Assembly: GCA_051295955.1 (NCBI GenBank)
Contig: JBPDWA010000004.1
Coordinates: forward strand, 248,001-312,000
Direction: 5' to 3'
Origin: Enterococcus faecalis_A
GTDB taxonomy: Bacteria; Bacillota; Bacilli; Lactobacillales; Enterococcaceae
DNA length: 64,000 bases
Positions 9,237-17,686 of the stretch are shown one piece after another (position 1 is the first letter of the stretch; every line of letters begins with the position of its first letter). A program made the position numbers and the translations under genes. The notes beneath the pieces were generated by a model that did not search any database, had not been told where the DNA came from, and saw only the letters and a program-made list of their open reading frames with translations.

Positions 9237-10121
9237 TTAAATAATAACTACGTCAAGTTTACCACAGCCAAAAGTTGTATTTCTACCTAAATGTATAAGA
9301 CGAGCTGCATTTAACCATGGTGTGTAAGCAGCCAATTCTCCTTCAAAAGTTAATGAACCGAGCATTCCTGAAAAATCCATCTTTTCATTTATCTTATTAG
9401 AATAACGTACCATTTTATGATAACAAACGGATGATGAAATTAGAGAAACTTGTTTTGATGTTTCACAAAGCTGCTCGATGTTCTCTCTATTTACCGTCCC
9501 GCCGTACCCTTCAGTCAATTCCACCAGCCTAGTTGTAATATTACGAATTATTGTTGGAAAATCTAGATCGGTGACTAACTGGCCTTTTCTACGAATTCGT
9601 AAAGGAGTCTGCAATTGAATAGAGGCCCAATGCCCTGACTGCCTTTCATAAGGAAGCGAAACTGACCTTAGATTGGTATAAGTCAACGTTGGGCTTTGCA
9701 CATCCCAAATAGTTTTATAATTTGTTCCATGAGTGATGGTTACTAATTTGAATATAAGACGAGCAGCTCCAATCTTTAAAAAGGACTGTTTTGTCAAAAT
9801 ACGCATAACTTCTGCAGCAGCTATATCGGCATTCCCTAAAAAAACTAATGAAAATGCTAACTCTTCACCTTGTCGATAATACGCTTTTGGTCTGGGAGGC
9901 TCAACGAAATAAGGCTTAACAAGATGAGCCTTGGTGGAGCTGATACGTTGATTATCAAACAGATACGTATAAACATCAGATTTTGACTCTAGCAGCAACC
10001 AGCCTAATGCTCCCCTGAGTGTTGACCCCAAAAAATCAGGCAATCTCCCAGCTTTTTCACATCTTAATCGAATAATTAATGGTAAATAAGTAAAACTAAA
10101 GGCCGGCAATCTCTCACTCAT
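9237..10121 (-). CDS. cas6: Cas6-type pre-crRNA processing endoribonuclease
   Basis: 294-residue RAMP-fold protein that would cut the repeat RNA to make crRNAs. The N-terminal segment LPDFLGSTLRGALGW and the C-terminal stretch ending with the glycine-rich loop HLGRNTTFGCGKLDV match the Cas6 family that ends in a G-rich RNA-binding loop (the PF10040-like group). Several histidines are available as catalytic candidates; none can be assigned by eye. The gene is last in the operon and overlaps csm5 by 8 bases. ATG at 10121 has GGAAGTG upstream. Its stop codon is 15 bases from the leader of array 1. Its placement at the operon end, rather than upstream of cas10, is unlike the classical staphylococcal III-A order. 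Confidence 0.85.
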   Translation of the reverse strand: MSERLPAFSFTYLPLIIRLRCEKAGRLPDFLGSTLRGALGWLLLESKSDVYTYLFDNQRISSTKAHLVKPYFVEPPRPKAYYRQGEELAFSLVFLGNADIAAAEVMRILTKQSFLKIGAARLIFKLVTITHGTNYKTIWDVQSPTLTYTNLRSVSLPYERQSGHWASIQLQTPLRIRRKGQLVTDLDFPTIIRNITTRLVELTEGYGGTVNRENIEQLCETSKQVSLISSSVCYHKMVRYSNKINEKMDFSGMLGSLTFEGELAAYTPWLNAARLIHLGRNTTFGCGKLDVVII

Positions 10122-10917
10122 GAACTTTCACTTCCGAAATTTCAACTAACCCATAAGGTAAAGAGGTTTCAATATCAAGATAAATACCGCTTTGAAACTC
10201 TTCTGGATGGGCTTTCCTCGGTAGTTCCATAGACAAAAGCATTCCCTTATAACCACCTAAAAAAATCAAACAAGCAGTGGAAGAAGAACGCTTTTTCTCC
10301 AAATCAGTAAGCTTTTTGACTGAATTACGCAGCATTCTTTTGGTCTTTGAATCAACCAAACCTATCGAACCATCCAGCAAGCTTTCTACCTCTTTTTGCC
10401 ATTGCGAAATTTTTTTTATGGTTTTTTTATGTGCTGTACGAAAGTATTGATTTGGTGATTTTTCGCTAAATAGTTCTCCTTCTTCAGAAACACCATTTTT
10501 ACACATTTGAATAGCTTGGTTGGGAAAAAATGTACCTAACTTTAAAATTTTATTATTAACCTGGCTGGTATTTTTAACTTTATTTAAATGATACAAACCC
10601 AGATTCTTAGGATTGACTGAAATATCATTGACCATCAATGTTTGCTGTTTAGTTCTGGTTTGATCAGCTTGCAAGGCTCCTTTAAGAGAAGAACCAGGAA
10701 TATATGCTTGACAATCTTTTTGATAGCTATGATACTCTCCTTTTTGATAAAACGGATAAATAATATTTACCCCACCCCCACGCTCTAAAGCAGTTTCATC
10801 AGCAATGTCCCCCTGATTAAAGTCAATGCCCCTATAAAAAGCTTGCTGCTGCCTTGGAGACAGGATTAATTTCGATAAAGTTCTTATTTGATAAGAATAT
10901 TTTTGCAATTCTTGCAT
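10114..10917 (-). CDS. csm5: Csm5-like RAMP protein (short)
   Basis: 267 residues, whereas Csm5 proteins are usually about 340-400, so this is a compact form. It contains the RAMP signature AYIPGSSLKGAL (about residues 71-82) and ends with a strand like the C-terminal Csm5 edge (LPYGLVEISEV). The N-terminal region replaces the usual LHIGSG-type start with a less typical ILSPRQQQAFYRGIDF. Csm5 caps the 3' end of the crRNA filament in type III-A complexes. The gene starts 1 base after csm4 ends and uses GGAGG inside csm4. The assignment rests on motif and position; it could equally be called a divergent Cas7-group subunit. Confidence 0.7.
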   Translation of the reverse strand: MQELQKYSYQIRTLSKLILSPRQQQAFYRGIDFNQGDIADETALERGGGVNIIYPFYQKGEYHSYQKDCQAYIPGSSLKGALQADQTRTKQQTLMVNDISVNPKNLGLYHLNKVKNTSQVNNKILKLGTFFPNQAIQMCKNGVSEEGELFSEKSPNQYFRTAHKKTIKKISQWQKEVESLLDGSIGLVDSKTKRMLRNSVKKLTDLEKKRSSSTACLIFLGGYKGMLLSMELPRKAHPEEFQSGIYLDIETSLPYGLVEISEVKVHE

Positions 10918-10918
10918 G

Positions 10919-11872
10919 TTAATGTCCTCCGATTGTCAAGGGATATAAGAAACTTTGTCCAAATAAAATACTTATTGCTGGATCAAATGGTGAAGCAACT
11001 GATTTCCCTGCTTTGTAACTCATTGTTACGTCGCCCAAATGAATGATGCTACCTACATCGATAAAGCTAATAAATTGAGCTTTGGTTTTTCGGTTGCGTT
11101 CCCCAAAACTTTGAAATGGGCGTCGTTCAGAAGTAAATAATTTCAAAAAGGAACATTCAAAATTGATATGTTGAGGCAGTAAACGACCTAAGTTTAAAAA
11201 TGTGCAGTCATTAGATGATTCGGCTATTTGTCGTTCTTCTTTCAATCCTTGAATACTATACCAATTTAAGCCTTGAGAGCTACGGGGCCCTAACACAAGT
11301 GAATAATTTTCGGCTTTGGCCTTTTCTAAACAATCAATCAGTGACTTTTCATTTGCAATTGTAAAATAGAAACTAAATTGGGTTACTTTTTTCTGCGAAC
11401 CATCCTCTTCTACTTTAACCACTGTCACTTCTGGCGTGGAGTACACAGTAGGATTTAAGCCTGGTAAGTCAAAACGTAAACTATCCATGGCCACATGAAT
11501 TTGCTGATCTTCTCGAAGTGAAATATATGGATATAAATAATTAGTACAACCAGATCCTAAGCAAAGTTGTTTGATATTCTCCAAAGGTAAGAACTGCCGT
11601 TTTTTTAATTTTTTATACTTTTTTTTGTCTCCGGAAATCTTAGTTTGTAAGTAACTGATCGGCGTTGGATAATACCCTTTAGGTAATAAACTGGATAGAG
11701 TAAAAGAGTTTTCATAATTTCTTACGTTATTTACAAATTTGCTCGCTGTTTCATCGTCAGCTAAATGACTGATCAAATAGACTAGCGCTCCAAAAATTTG
11801 TTGCGAATCTGGAAGTTGTGTCATTCTGCCCTTATTTTCTAGAGTTACGCAATAATGTTTAATGTTGGTCAT
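10919..11872 (-). CDS. csm4: Csm4-like crRNA 5'-handle binding RAMP protein
   Basis: About 317 residues. Csm4/Cas5-group features are LPDSQQIFGALVYLI near the N-terminus, SLLPKGYYPTPISY, and the G-rich LGPRSSQGLNWYSIQG in the second half. A C-terminal region with ERRPFQSFGERNR ends in hydrophobic strands. Csm4 holds the crRNA 5' handle and contacts Cas10. Two in-frame ATGs exist. 11872 is chosen because it sits 9 bases from GGGAG, while the ATG at 11878 is too close. The start overlaps the end of csm3, implying translational coupling. Confidence 0.8.
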   Translation of the reverse strand: MTNIKHYCVTLENKGRMTQLPDSQQIFGALVYLISHLADDETASKFVNNVRNYENSFTLSSLLPKGYYPTPISYLQTKISGDKKKYKKLKKRQFLPLENIKQLCLGSGCTNYLYPYISLREDQQIHVAMDSLRFDLPGLNPTVYSTPEVTVVKVEEDGSQKKVTQFSFYFTIANEKSLIDCLEKAKAENYSLVLGPRSSQGLNWYSIQGLKEERQIAESSNDCTFLNLGRLLPQHINFECSFLKLFTSERRPFQSFGERNRKTKAQFISFIDVGSIIHLGDVTMSYKAGKSVASPFDPAISILFGQSFLYPLTIGGH

Positions 11873-12566
11873 TGGCATTATCTCCCATTGAAATATTCAC
11901 TATTCCATATCCACGACTACCAGAGTTTCCCAATCGATAATACCCGTCATTTATCAATGAGCAACATTCTTCAAGGATAGCTTTGCTCGTTTCAAAAAAA
12001 GCAGCGGAGTTTTCAAGCACATGTGCATTTTGAAAGAGAATCTCTCCTTTAAAAACAACATTTGGCGCTACTGTTTTATACGTTCGTGGTGTCGCAGTCA
12101 ATGTTTTTGACTCTACTTTGTTTTTCGAATCGATTGAAAAAAGCTGCTTAACTTGTCCATCAGCTAATATAAAATCAGAAATTAACACTTTGGGAGTTTG
12201 ATTAAAACCTTCTATTCCGAATAAATAAGTGGCTGAAGCAGCGGTTTTTGTTAATTGCTCAACTTTTTCTAATAGTCTTTGTTTACGCTCGTCTTCTACA
12301 TGTTTCAACTGCTTTTCACAAGCTTGAAGATACAGCTGTTCACAATATATTTGATAGATAGCAGCTAGCCGAGAAGTTGGTTCTGTGTCTTTTAAGTTAC
12401 GAACGATATTGCGCAGTACTCCTTTTAAAGAAGAACCAGGAATATACGGATTACCAGCATAATCCATTACCGTATATTGATCGATACCGCCAATTTCAAA
12501 GCTTGCTGGAGCTCCGCCAATCAAAAGATTAGACTTGGTTGTAATCGTTAAAGAGATTTTATGCAT
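11859..12566 (-). CDS. csm3: Csm3-like backbone RAMP protein with conserved catalytic Asp
   Basis: 235-residue Cas7-group protein. LLIGGAPASFEIGGIDQYTV aligns with the Csm3 N-terminus, where the Asp of the GxID motif (here about D29) is the metal-dependent RNase residue that cuts target RNA every six bases; it is present. YIPGSSLKGVLR and the C-terminal GNSGSRGYGIV are the usual RAMP glycine-rich elements. The central thumb region (residues 85-110) is helical and lysine-rich. Good AAGGTG ribosome site; it follows cas10 by 12 bases. Target-RNA cleavage by the complex is therefore predicted to be intact. Confidence 0.88.
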   Translation of the reverse strand: MHKISLTITTKSNLLIGGAPASFEIGGIDQYTVMDYAGNPYIPGSSLKGVLRNIVRNLKDTEPTSRLAAIYQIYCEQLYLQACEKQLKHVEDERKQRLLEKVEQLTKTAASATYLFGIEGFNQTPKVLISDFILADGQVKQLFSIDSKNKVESKTLTATPRTYKTVAPNVVFKGEILFQNAHVLENSAAFFETSKAILEECCSLINDGYYRLGNSGSRGYGIVNISMGDNANDQH

Positions 12567-12578
12567 TTTATCACCTTT

Positions 12579-14762
12579 TTATTTGTTTTTTATTTTTGTT
12601 TTAAATTCAATAACTAATTGTTTTAATTGATAAAAAATCAGCAGTGAATCAATATAATCAGTATTCCAATTGCCTTTGGTCATTTCAGCTTCTAACTTTG
12701 CTGGATCGAAAGATAAATTAGGTGGTGCTTGATTTTCTTTTTGTACAGATGCTCCAGCTTCATCAGTATTTTCGGTCTGGTTATTGGTAAAGGAAAGCAT
12801 TTTCAGAATAGCTTGTTTCGCTTCAGCTTGAGAAATTCTTACGGCTGCCTTTTTTTCTTCAAATTGTTTGATTCGATGAAACATTGCGCTGCCGATATTC
12901 AAAGTACGATAAACGGCTACATTTATTCGCTTACTTTCCTTTGTTTTTTTATTATTTTCAGAATTTATACTTTTAGTTTTATCTAATTCATAATACTCTT
13001 TTTGAACAAAGATATTTCGTAAAGAAACATTTCCCTTACTGGTTAAAGAGTTTTTAAATAAGTAAGTTAAAGAGCGATTAGTTAAAATTGTTGCTCCTTT
13101 TTTTGGAAAATTCTGTCGATTATTCTCTTGAAAGCTTCTGGTAAGAAGCAAATTGAAGCGTGGATCCGTCAATAATATTATCCCTCTTACATACCCGACT
13201 AATTTATTGATATATTCTGGTTCAAAACTTAAAGGCTTGGCTACCTTTTTTGTCACCGGCTCAGAAAGTTGCTCAATCAAAAGCGAGAGGACAGTAAATT
13301 CAGCTGCTTGTAACTCCCGATCACCTGTCCTCCAAGTTTGAGGCAACAGATGATATAAAATGGCATTACTATATTGAATCGGATGTTCTTTTAGCTTCTC
13401 GTCAGTTAATTTTTGTAACAAAGTATAAAAGAAACGTGTCCCCAGCAAAGTGCTTGGCTGCGATTTATTGATGATTTGGCGGGCATCATTTATCCGATAA
13501 GCCTCTTGAGTTAAGCCGAACCAGCTAGGGAAATGAATGTTTATTTTTTGAAGTTCTGCTTTTTTTTCTTTTGTTTCACAGCAAGCAAAGTCAAGAAAGA
13601 CCGTATCATTAAAGGCAATTTTTAAGGTAGCTACTTCGCCTACATTCTTCTTGAATGGCTTGCCATTCCCGTCTTTTTCTAAATAAACAGCTTCACTTTT
13701 GGCCATCATTAATTGTTGATTTACCCTAGTATAGTAATAGCGAATCGGTTCCCGATTAAAGGTAAAATCAATGCCAAGACTAAGAGATAATTTCGTATCA
13801 CAATTTTTTATTTGTTCCAATCGTCTATTTAAATCTGTCAATAGCTGCTTACACACATTTATTCCGGATAATAAATGTTCCACTCGTACTGCAAAGAAAA
13901 TGTCATCGCCAGCAATATATAATGGATAGACTTCAAACGGCAAATGCTCTTCATCCCAGTTCGTCTTATTGTTTTCACTATTCTTTTTAAGTTCAGCCCT
14001 CTGTTTCCCAATATACTTATGAAAAGTTGCTATCGATACAAATTCTGAGAGCAGATTGCTAATTTCACGATACACCTGATAACTTCCGATCGATTTAAAA
14101 ATCGCACCCATACCATCTAAATCAGCTTTAATGACAGCGATTCGAAAATGATTTTCATTAAATGAATCATCTGCTTGTGTTGCATTCTTATAGCTTTCTC
14201 CAGCCAAAGCATTAATATTTTTAGCAAAATATGGGCAAGCGTCTTTTGATTCAGTTTCGTTACCACTTGTTTCATCAGCTTCAGTCTTAGCTTCGTTACA
14301 GTTAAATAAAAGTGCTTGATTTTCTTCAATCATTTGATTAAGACACTTACTTGATTTTAACAGTTGATTAGCCCTTTGTATTAATTGGTATGACTCATCA
14401 GAAGAATTCGTGTTAACGTCTAAATCTGGATATTCTGAGTAAAAATATTTGATCATTAATTGTCCATTTGTCTCAACATAATATTTTTTTACTAGATTTT
14501 TCAAGTTCTTTGTGATTTCAGATTTAGATAAACGACTGATGAAAATATATTTTCCTGAACAAGCAACAAGTTCATCGTTTGCTTCTCCAGAAAAAATTTT
14601 GCGTAACTCAGCACTAAAATTTTGAGAAATAAACGTGGATGCTTGAATCACCGATTGTAGTGTTCCCTGATTACTTTGGCTTTCCTGTGCTTTATTCATT
14701 AACTGATAGAACAAATAGGATTGAATTTTATCAATCGTAATTCCCACAAGATATTGTTTCAT
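12579..14762 (-). CDS. cas10: Cas10 (Csm1-like) lacking the HD domain, cyclase motif AGDD
   Basis: 727 residues. Residues 1-120 form a first Palm-like domain (YLVGITIDKIQSYLF). There are three scattered cysteines between 140 and 176. The second Palm spans roughly 205-375, with VIKADLDGMGAIF (near 210-222), LYIAGDDIFFAV (near 281-292) and AKSEAVYLEKDGNGKP. A helical C-terminal half follows. The nucleotidyl-cyclase Asp pair is intact, but the usual GGDD reads AGDD. There is no N-terminal HD nuclease: not one histidine occurs in the first 200 residues. Cyclic-oligoadenylate synthesis is therefore plausible, while ssDNA cleavage by Cas10 itself is not. ATG overlaps the stop of the upstream nuclease gene by 4 bases (ATGA). 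Confidence 0.9.
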   Translation of the reverse strand: MKQYLVGITIDKIQSYLFYQLMNKAQESQSNQGTLQSVIQASTFISQNFSAELRKIFSGEANDELVACSGKYIFISRLSKSEITKNLKNLVKKYYVETNGQLMIKYFYSEYPDLDVNTNSSDESYQLIQRANQLLKSSKCLNQMIEENQALLFNCNEAKTEADETSGNETESKDACPYFAKNINALAGESYKNATQADDSFNENHFRIAVIKADLDGMGAIFKSIGSYQVYREISNLLSEFVSIATFHKYIGKQRAELKKNSENNKTNWDEEHLPFEVYPLYIAGDDIFFAVRVEHLLSGINVCKQLLTDLNRRLEQIKNCDTKLSLSLGIDFTFNREPIRYYYTRVNQQLMMAKSEAVYLEKDGNGKPFKKNVGEVATLKIAFNDTVFLDFACCETKEKKAELQKINIHFPSWFGLTQEAYRINDARQIINKSQPSTLLGTRFFYTLLQKLTDEKLKEHPIQYSNAILYHLLPQTWRTGDRELQAAEFTVLSLLIEQLSEPVTKKVAKPLSFEPEYINKLVGYVRGIILLTDPRFNLLLTRSFQENNRQNFPKKGATILTNRSLTYLFKNSLTSKGNVSLRNIFVQKEYYELDKTKSINSENNKKTKESKRINVAVYRTLNIGSAMFHRIKQFEEKKAAVRISQAEAKQAILKMLSFTNNQTENTDEAGASVQKENQAPPNLSFDPAKLEAEMTKGNWNTDYIDSLLIFYQLKQLVIEFKTKIKNK

Positions 14763-15610
14763 TTCTCTGCATCCTTTTTTTCTTTTTCATTAATAAACTT
14801 TTTAAACAAATTTGCATAATCCAAGTGCGGAAACGGCATCGGATTATTTATCAGCATTAGTAATTGATTAAGTTGGAAGTTTAAAGAGAGTAAAGGATTC
14901 CCTTCAATTTCATACTCAGAAAGTTTTTTTCCTTGTAAGTCTTTTATCATATCTTCATTTAATTGATCCTCTTGCTTATAAGCATTTAGCACTTTAAACC
15001 AAGTATATAAATCATCTTTATTAAAACTAATTTTCAATTTATTTCTTACTACTGAAATAATACAATCAAAGTCTTGTTTCAACTCTGTTTTGTCAGCGTT
15101 ATTTAAGCAGCATAAAATTCGAATGGGCCGCGTTGCAGGCTGCGTCGCTGGTGCATGATAAGAAATATTGAATGCCAGTCTAGCAATACTAAGAGGGCAT
15201 GTTTGCAAATTTTTTATTGCATTACTCCACTCCTTAAGTTGATCGAGATCTAGTTTAGAGCTTTTACACTCAACAACTACAGCAACTGCTTCGATTGGAA
15301 CGAATTTCATTTTGCCGAAACGAAAAATGTACGGCGTATACATTTCATCCATAATTGCTAAATCTACTTCACGAGAGATTTTCCCTTTTGAATCAATTAT
15401 AAATACAGAATGCTCAATAAGGAACTTCTTGGGAATAATTTGTTCAAACATTTCTAGCCAAAGTGTTTCCCGTAACGTGCCAATAGTAGTTCCATGATCA
15501 TTGATCATACCAACTTGAGCAACGATCAGCGCTTCTTTCTTTTCCGTATTTTCTGCGATTGCCTTTAAGACTTTATTTTTTGTTAACCCTTCCCCTTGTG
15601 TTTTTCCCAT
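14759..15610 (-). CDS. DUF6602-like PD-(D/E)XK nuclease, first gene of the cas operon
   Basis: 283 residues. Residues 45-118 fit the PD-(D/E)XK nuclease core: LRETLWLEMFEQIIPKKF helix, FIIDSKGKISREVDLAIMDE with Asp83, then IEAVAVVVECKSS with E114-x-K116. This order and spacing match the DUF6602 family as I know it. The C-terminal 150 residues are helical and unrecognised; there is no CARF, SAVED or membrane domain. It is the first gene after the operon promoter and is coupled to cas10 by an ATGA overlap, so it is probably a working part of this type III system. An inferred role is replacement of the missing Cas10 HD nuclease, or action as a separate immune nuclease. Confidence 0.75.
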   Translation of the reverse strand: MGKTQGEGLTKNKVLKAIAENTEKKEALIVAQVGMINDHGTTIGTLRETLWLEMFEQIIPKKFLIEHSVFIIDSKGKISREVDLAIMDEMYTPYIFRFGKMKFVPIEAVAVVVECKSSKLDLDQLKEWSNAIKNLQTCPLSIARLAFNISYHAPATQPATRPIRILCCLNNADKTELKQDFDCIISVVRNKLKISFNKDDLYTWFKVLNAYKQEDQLNEDMIKDLQGKKLSEYEIEGNPLLSLNFQLNQLLMLINNPMPFPHLDYANLFKKFINEKEKKDAEK

Positions 15611-15645
15611 AAATTAATCCTCCATTTATTTTTGAATTTAAAATA

Positions 15646-15672
15646 ATCATACCATTTCGATTCGAAATTATA
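15646..15672 (-). promoter_or_regulatory. Putative cas operon promoter(s)
   Basis: On the minus strand there are two candidate -10 boxes upstream of the first gene: an extended TGGTATGAT (15646-15653) and TATAAT (15667-15672). Neither has a good -35. The extended form resembles the TGGTATACT box of the leaders. GGAGG lies 9 bases before the ATG at 15610. Confidence 0.5.
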
Positions 15673-15837
15673 AAGGTTATTCAGAAAATAATTTTAAAAA
15701 ATAAATCGGTGTTTTTCATCCAAATTTTAATATTAAAATTATTTATAATTAATAAATAATTTTTATGAATTTAAAAAAAGATAATTACTCTTTTACTTTA
15801 GATATCCGTACATAATGCAATTACTTTGAAATAAAAA

Positions 15838-15895
15838 TAACAACCCTTAAAACTAAAATTGATAACAATCGTAGTCTTAAGAGTTGTTTAACAAA
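15838..15895 (-). terminator. Terminator of CRISPR array 2 transcript
   Basis: Minus strand: AACAACTCTTAAGACT pairs with AGTTTTAAGGGTTGTT and is followed by ATTTTTATTT. It lies between the distal end of array 2 and the cas promoter, isolating the two transcripts. Confidence 0.7.
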
Positions 15896-15990
15896 AGGTT
15901 AAACTAGCTTAATAAAATTCATTCAACATTTTATAGATTACCACACACCAACCCAACCTTTTGCTCGAACAATAAACTGACAGGTTTTCT

Positions 15991-17513
15991 AATCCAAATA
16001 ACTCACTCTAAATAGAGTGAGACCGTGCGGAAAGAGAACGAACAAAACTGCAATACCAAATTTCAATCCACTGACTCTAAATAGAGTGAGACCAAGATGC
16101 TCAATATTTTGTTTCTTTATTTGGTCAAATTTCAATCCACTCACTCTAAATAAAGTGAGACCTTTTCGAGAATTCTTCTCTTTAATTGACATAGAAATTT
16201 CAATCCACTCACTCTAAATAGAGTGAGACAATGGATTTGCTAACATTATTAGGAGCAGACAAGGAATTTCAATCCACTCACTCTAAATAGAGTGAGACCC
16301 TCGTTAAAATTGTCCCCCTAGTTGGGATTGTATATTTCAATCCACTCACTCTAAATAGAGTGAGACCACAAGCCCCATTAATTTGTACGTGCTTCAATTA
16401 ATTTCAATCCACTCACTCTAAATAGAGTGAGACGTGTATGCAATACCACTTATCAGGTGATTGTTCCCATTTCAATCCACTCACTCTAAATAGAGTGAGA
16501 CAATAATTCACTCTTTGATAAATTCAATGTTTCAGATTTCAATCCACTCACTCTAAATAGAGTGAGACAAGAGTTTATCATTTTGATAGGCTCTTTTGTG
16601 TTAATTTCAATCCACTCACTCTAAATAGAGTGAGACAACATTAATTCGATAGTCTTCTTTCGGTAAAAAAATTTCAATCCACTCACTCTAAATAGAGTGA
16701 GACGCTGGACACACAGGGATTTTTTATGACGACCAAATTTCAATCCACTCACTCTAAATAGAGTGAGACATGGTTGTTGCGTTATTAAATATCCAAAATA
16801 ACAGTATTTCAATCCACTCACTCTAAATAGAGTGAGACAACGTGCCCTCGTGCATTTTTACTGGGACTAAATCTTATTTCAATCCACTCACTCTAAATAG
16901 AGTGAGACGACGTGGAAGACAATATTATACGTATCCAAAATTCATTTCAATCCACTCACTCTAAATAGAGTGAGACGAGTACAGCAAAAATCGCAGCTAA
17001 CGCTCCTATTATTTCAATCCACTCACTCTAAATAGAGTGAGACTTAGCTGTAACCTCTTTTGTTGACCATTCAGTTATTTCAATCCACTCACTCTAAATA
17101 GAGTGAGACGGGATTAGCACAATTAGCTCAAACAGGCTCTGCAGATTTCAATCCACTCACTCTAAATAGAGTGAGACAGCGAAAACATCATTGCCATCTT
17201 CACCTGTAATATTTCAATCCACTCACTCTAAATAGAGTGAGACCCCACTCTAAATCTAAATCAGGAGCTGCAATTCATTTCAATCCACTCACTCTAAATA
17301 GAGTGAGACAAATTAACAGGTTAAGGCAAGTTGGTAAATTTATTTATTTCAATCCACTCACTCTAAATAGAGTGAGACCAGTTATAACAATATCGGCATG
17401 CTTACCAGTTAGGATTTCAATCCACTCACTCTAAATAGAGTGAGACAACAGCAACTTGTGAGGTCACTGTAACAGGAGGGATTTCAATCCACTCACTCTA
17501 AATAGAGTGAGAC
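15991..17513 (-). CRISPR. CRISPR array 2 (23 repeats, 22 spacers)
   Basis: Same 33-bp repeat as array 1, starting at 15991, 16060, 16129, 16197, 16266, 16334, 16401, 16469, 16536, 16604, 16671, 16737, 16806, 16876, 16944, 17011, 17077, 17145, 17211, 17277, 17346, 17414 and 17481; spacers are 33-37 bp. All variation is at the left: the first repeat is degenerate in its first ten bases, the second has C to G (ACTGACTC), the third G to A (TAAAGTG). This agrees with minus-strand transcription from the leader at the right. Several spacers translate to phage-like peptides, such as AGHTGIFYDDQ (lysin-like) and TATCEVTVTGG (tail Ig-like). Confidence 0.98.
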
Positions 17514-17673
17514 TGTGAAAAGAGGGTTGTTTTTGCTCTTTTCACGGTTTAGTATACCATAAATAAGTCTAATTATGGTATTTTGATGAGAAATTTCAAT
17601 TTTTTTTTGGCTCTTATAGGTAAAAATTGGTGCGAATCTCCTAGAGAATATATGGGCACTAGGGGTTCGCACC
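17514..17673 (-). promoter_or_regulatory. CRISPR leader 2 (duplicate of leader 1)
   Basis: 160 bp, differing from leader 1 at about six positions including small T-run and A-run length changes. It contains the same extended -10 box TGGTATACT (17551-17559), the stem-loop next to the first repeat (here a perfect 10-bp stem GTGAAAAGAG / CTCTTTTCAC) and the terminal 45-base hairpin (17629-17673). Identity with leader 1 ends at 17673, where unique DNA of the next gene begins. Confidence 0.85.
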
Positions 17674-17686
17674 GCGGGCTATGCTA

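Noticed and set aside
9237..15610. Classification as type III-B (Cmr) or III-D
   Set aside because: The Cas7-group proteins carry Csm3/Csm4 style motifs (IGGID near the N-terminus, GSRGYG), there is a single backbone RAMP gene, and no Cmr1, Cmr5, Cmr6, Csx10 or Csx19-like gene is present. A III-A-like variant fits best.
15989..17434. Several 60-70 codon open frames across CRISPR array 2 on both strands
   Set aside because: They are products of the stop-poor repeat (each translates to repeated LTLFRVSGLKF or FNPLTLNRVRP units) and have no ribosome sites.
8349..17513. Plus-strand transcription of the arrays
   Set aside because: Considered because many array 1 spacers would then be antisense to genes. 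Rejected because the degenerate repeats are at the left, the conserved leader with promoter is at the right of both arrays, and only the minus-strand repeat has a hairpin followed by a GGATTGAAAT-type tail.
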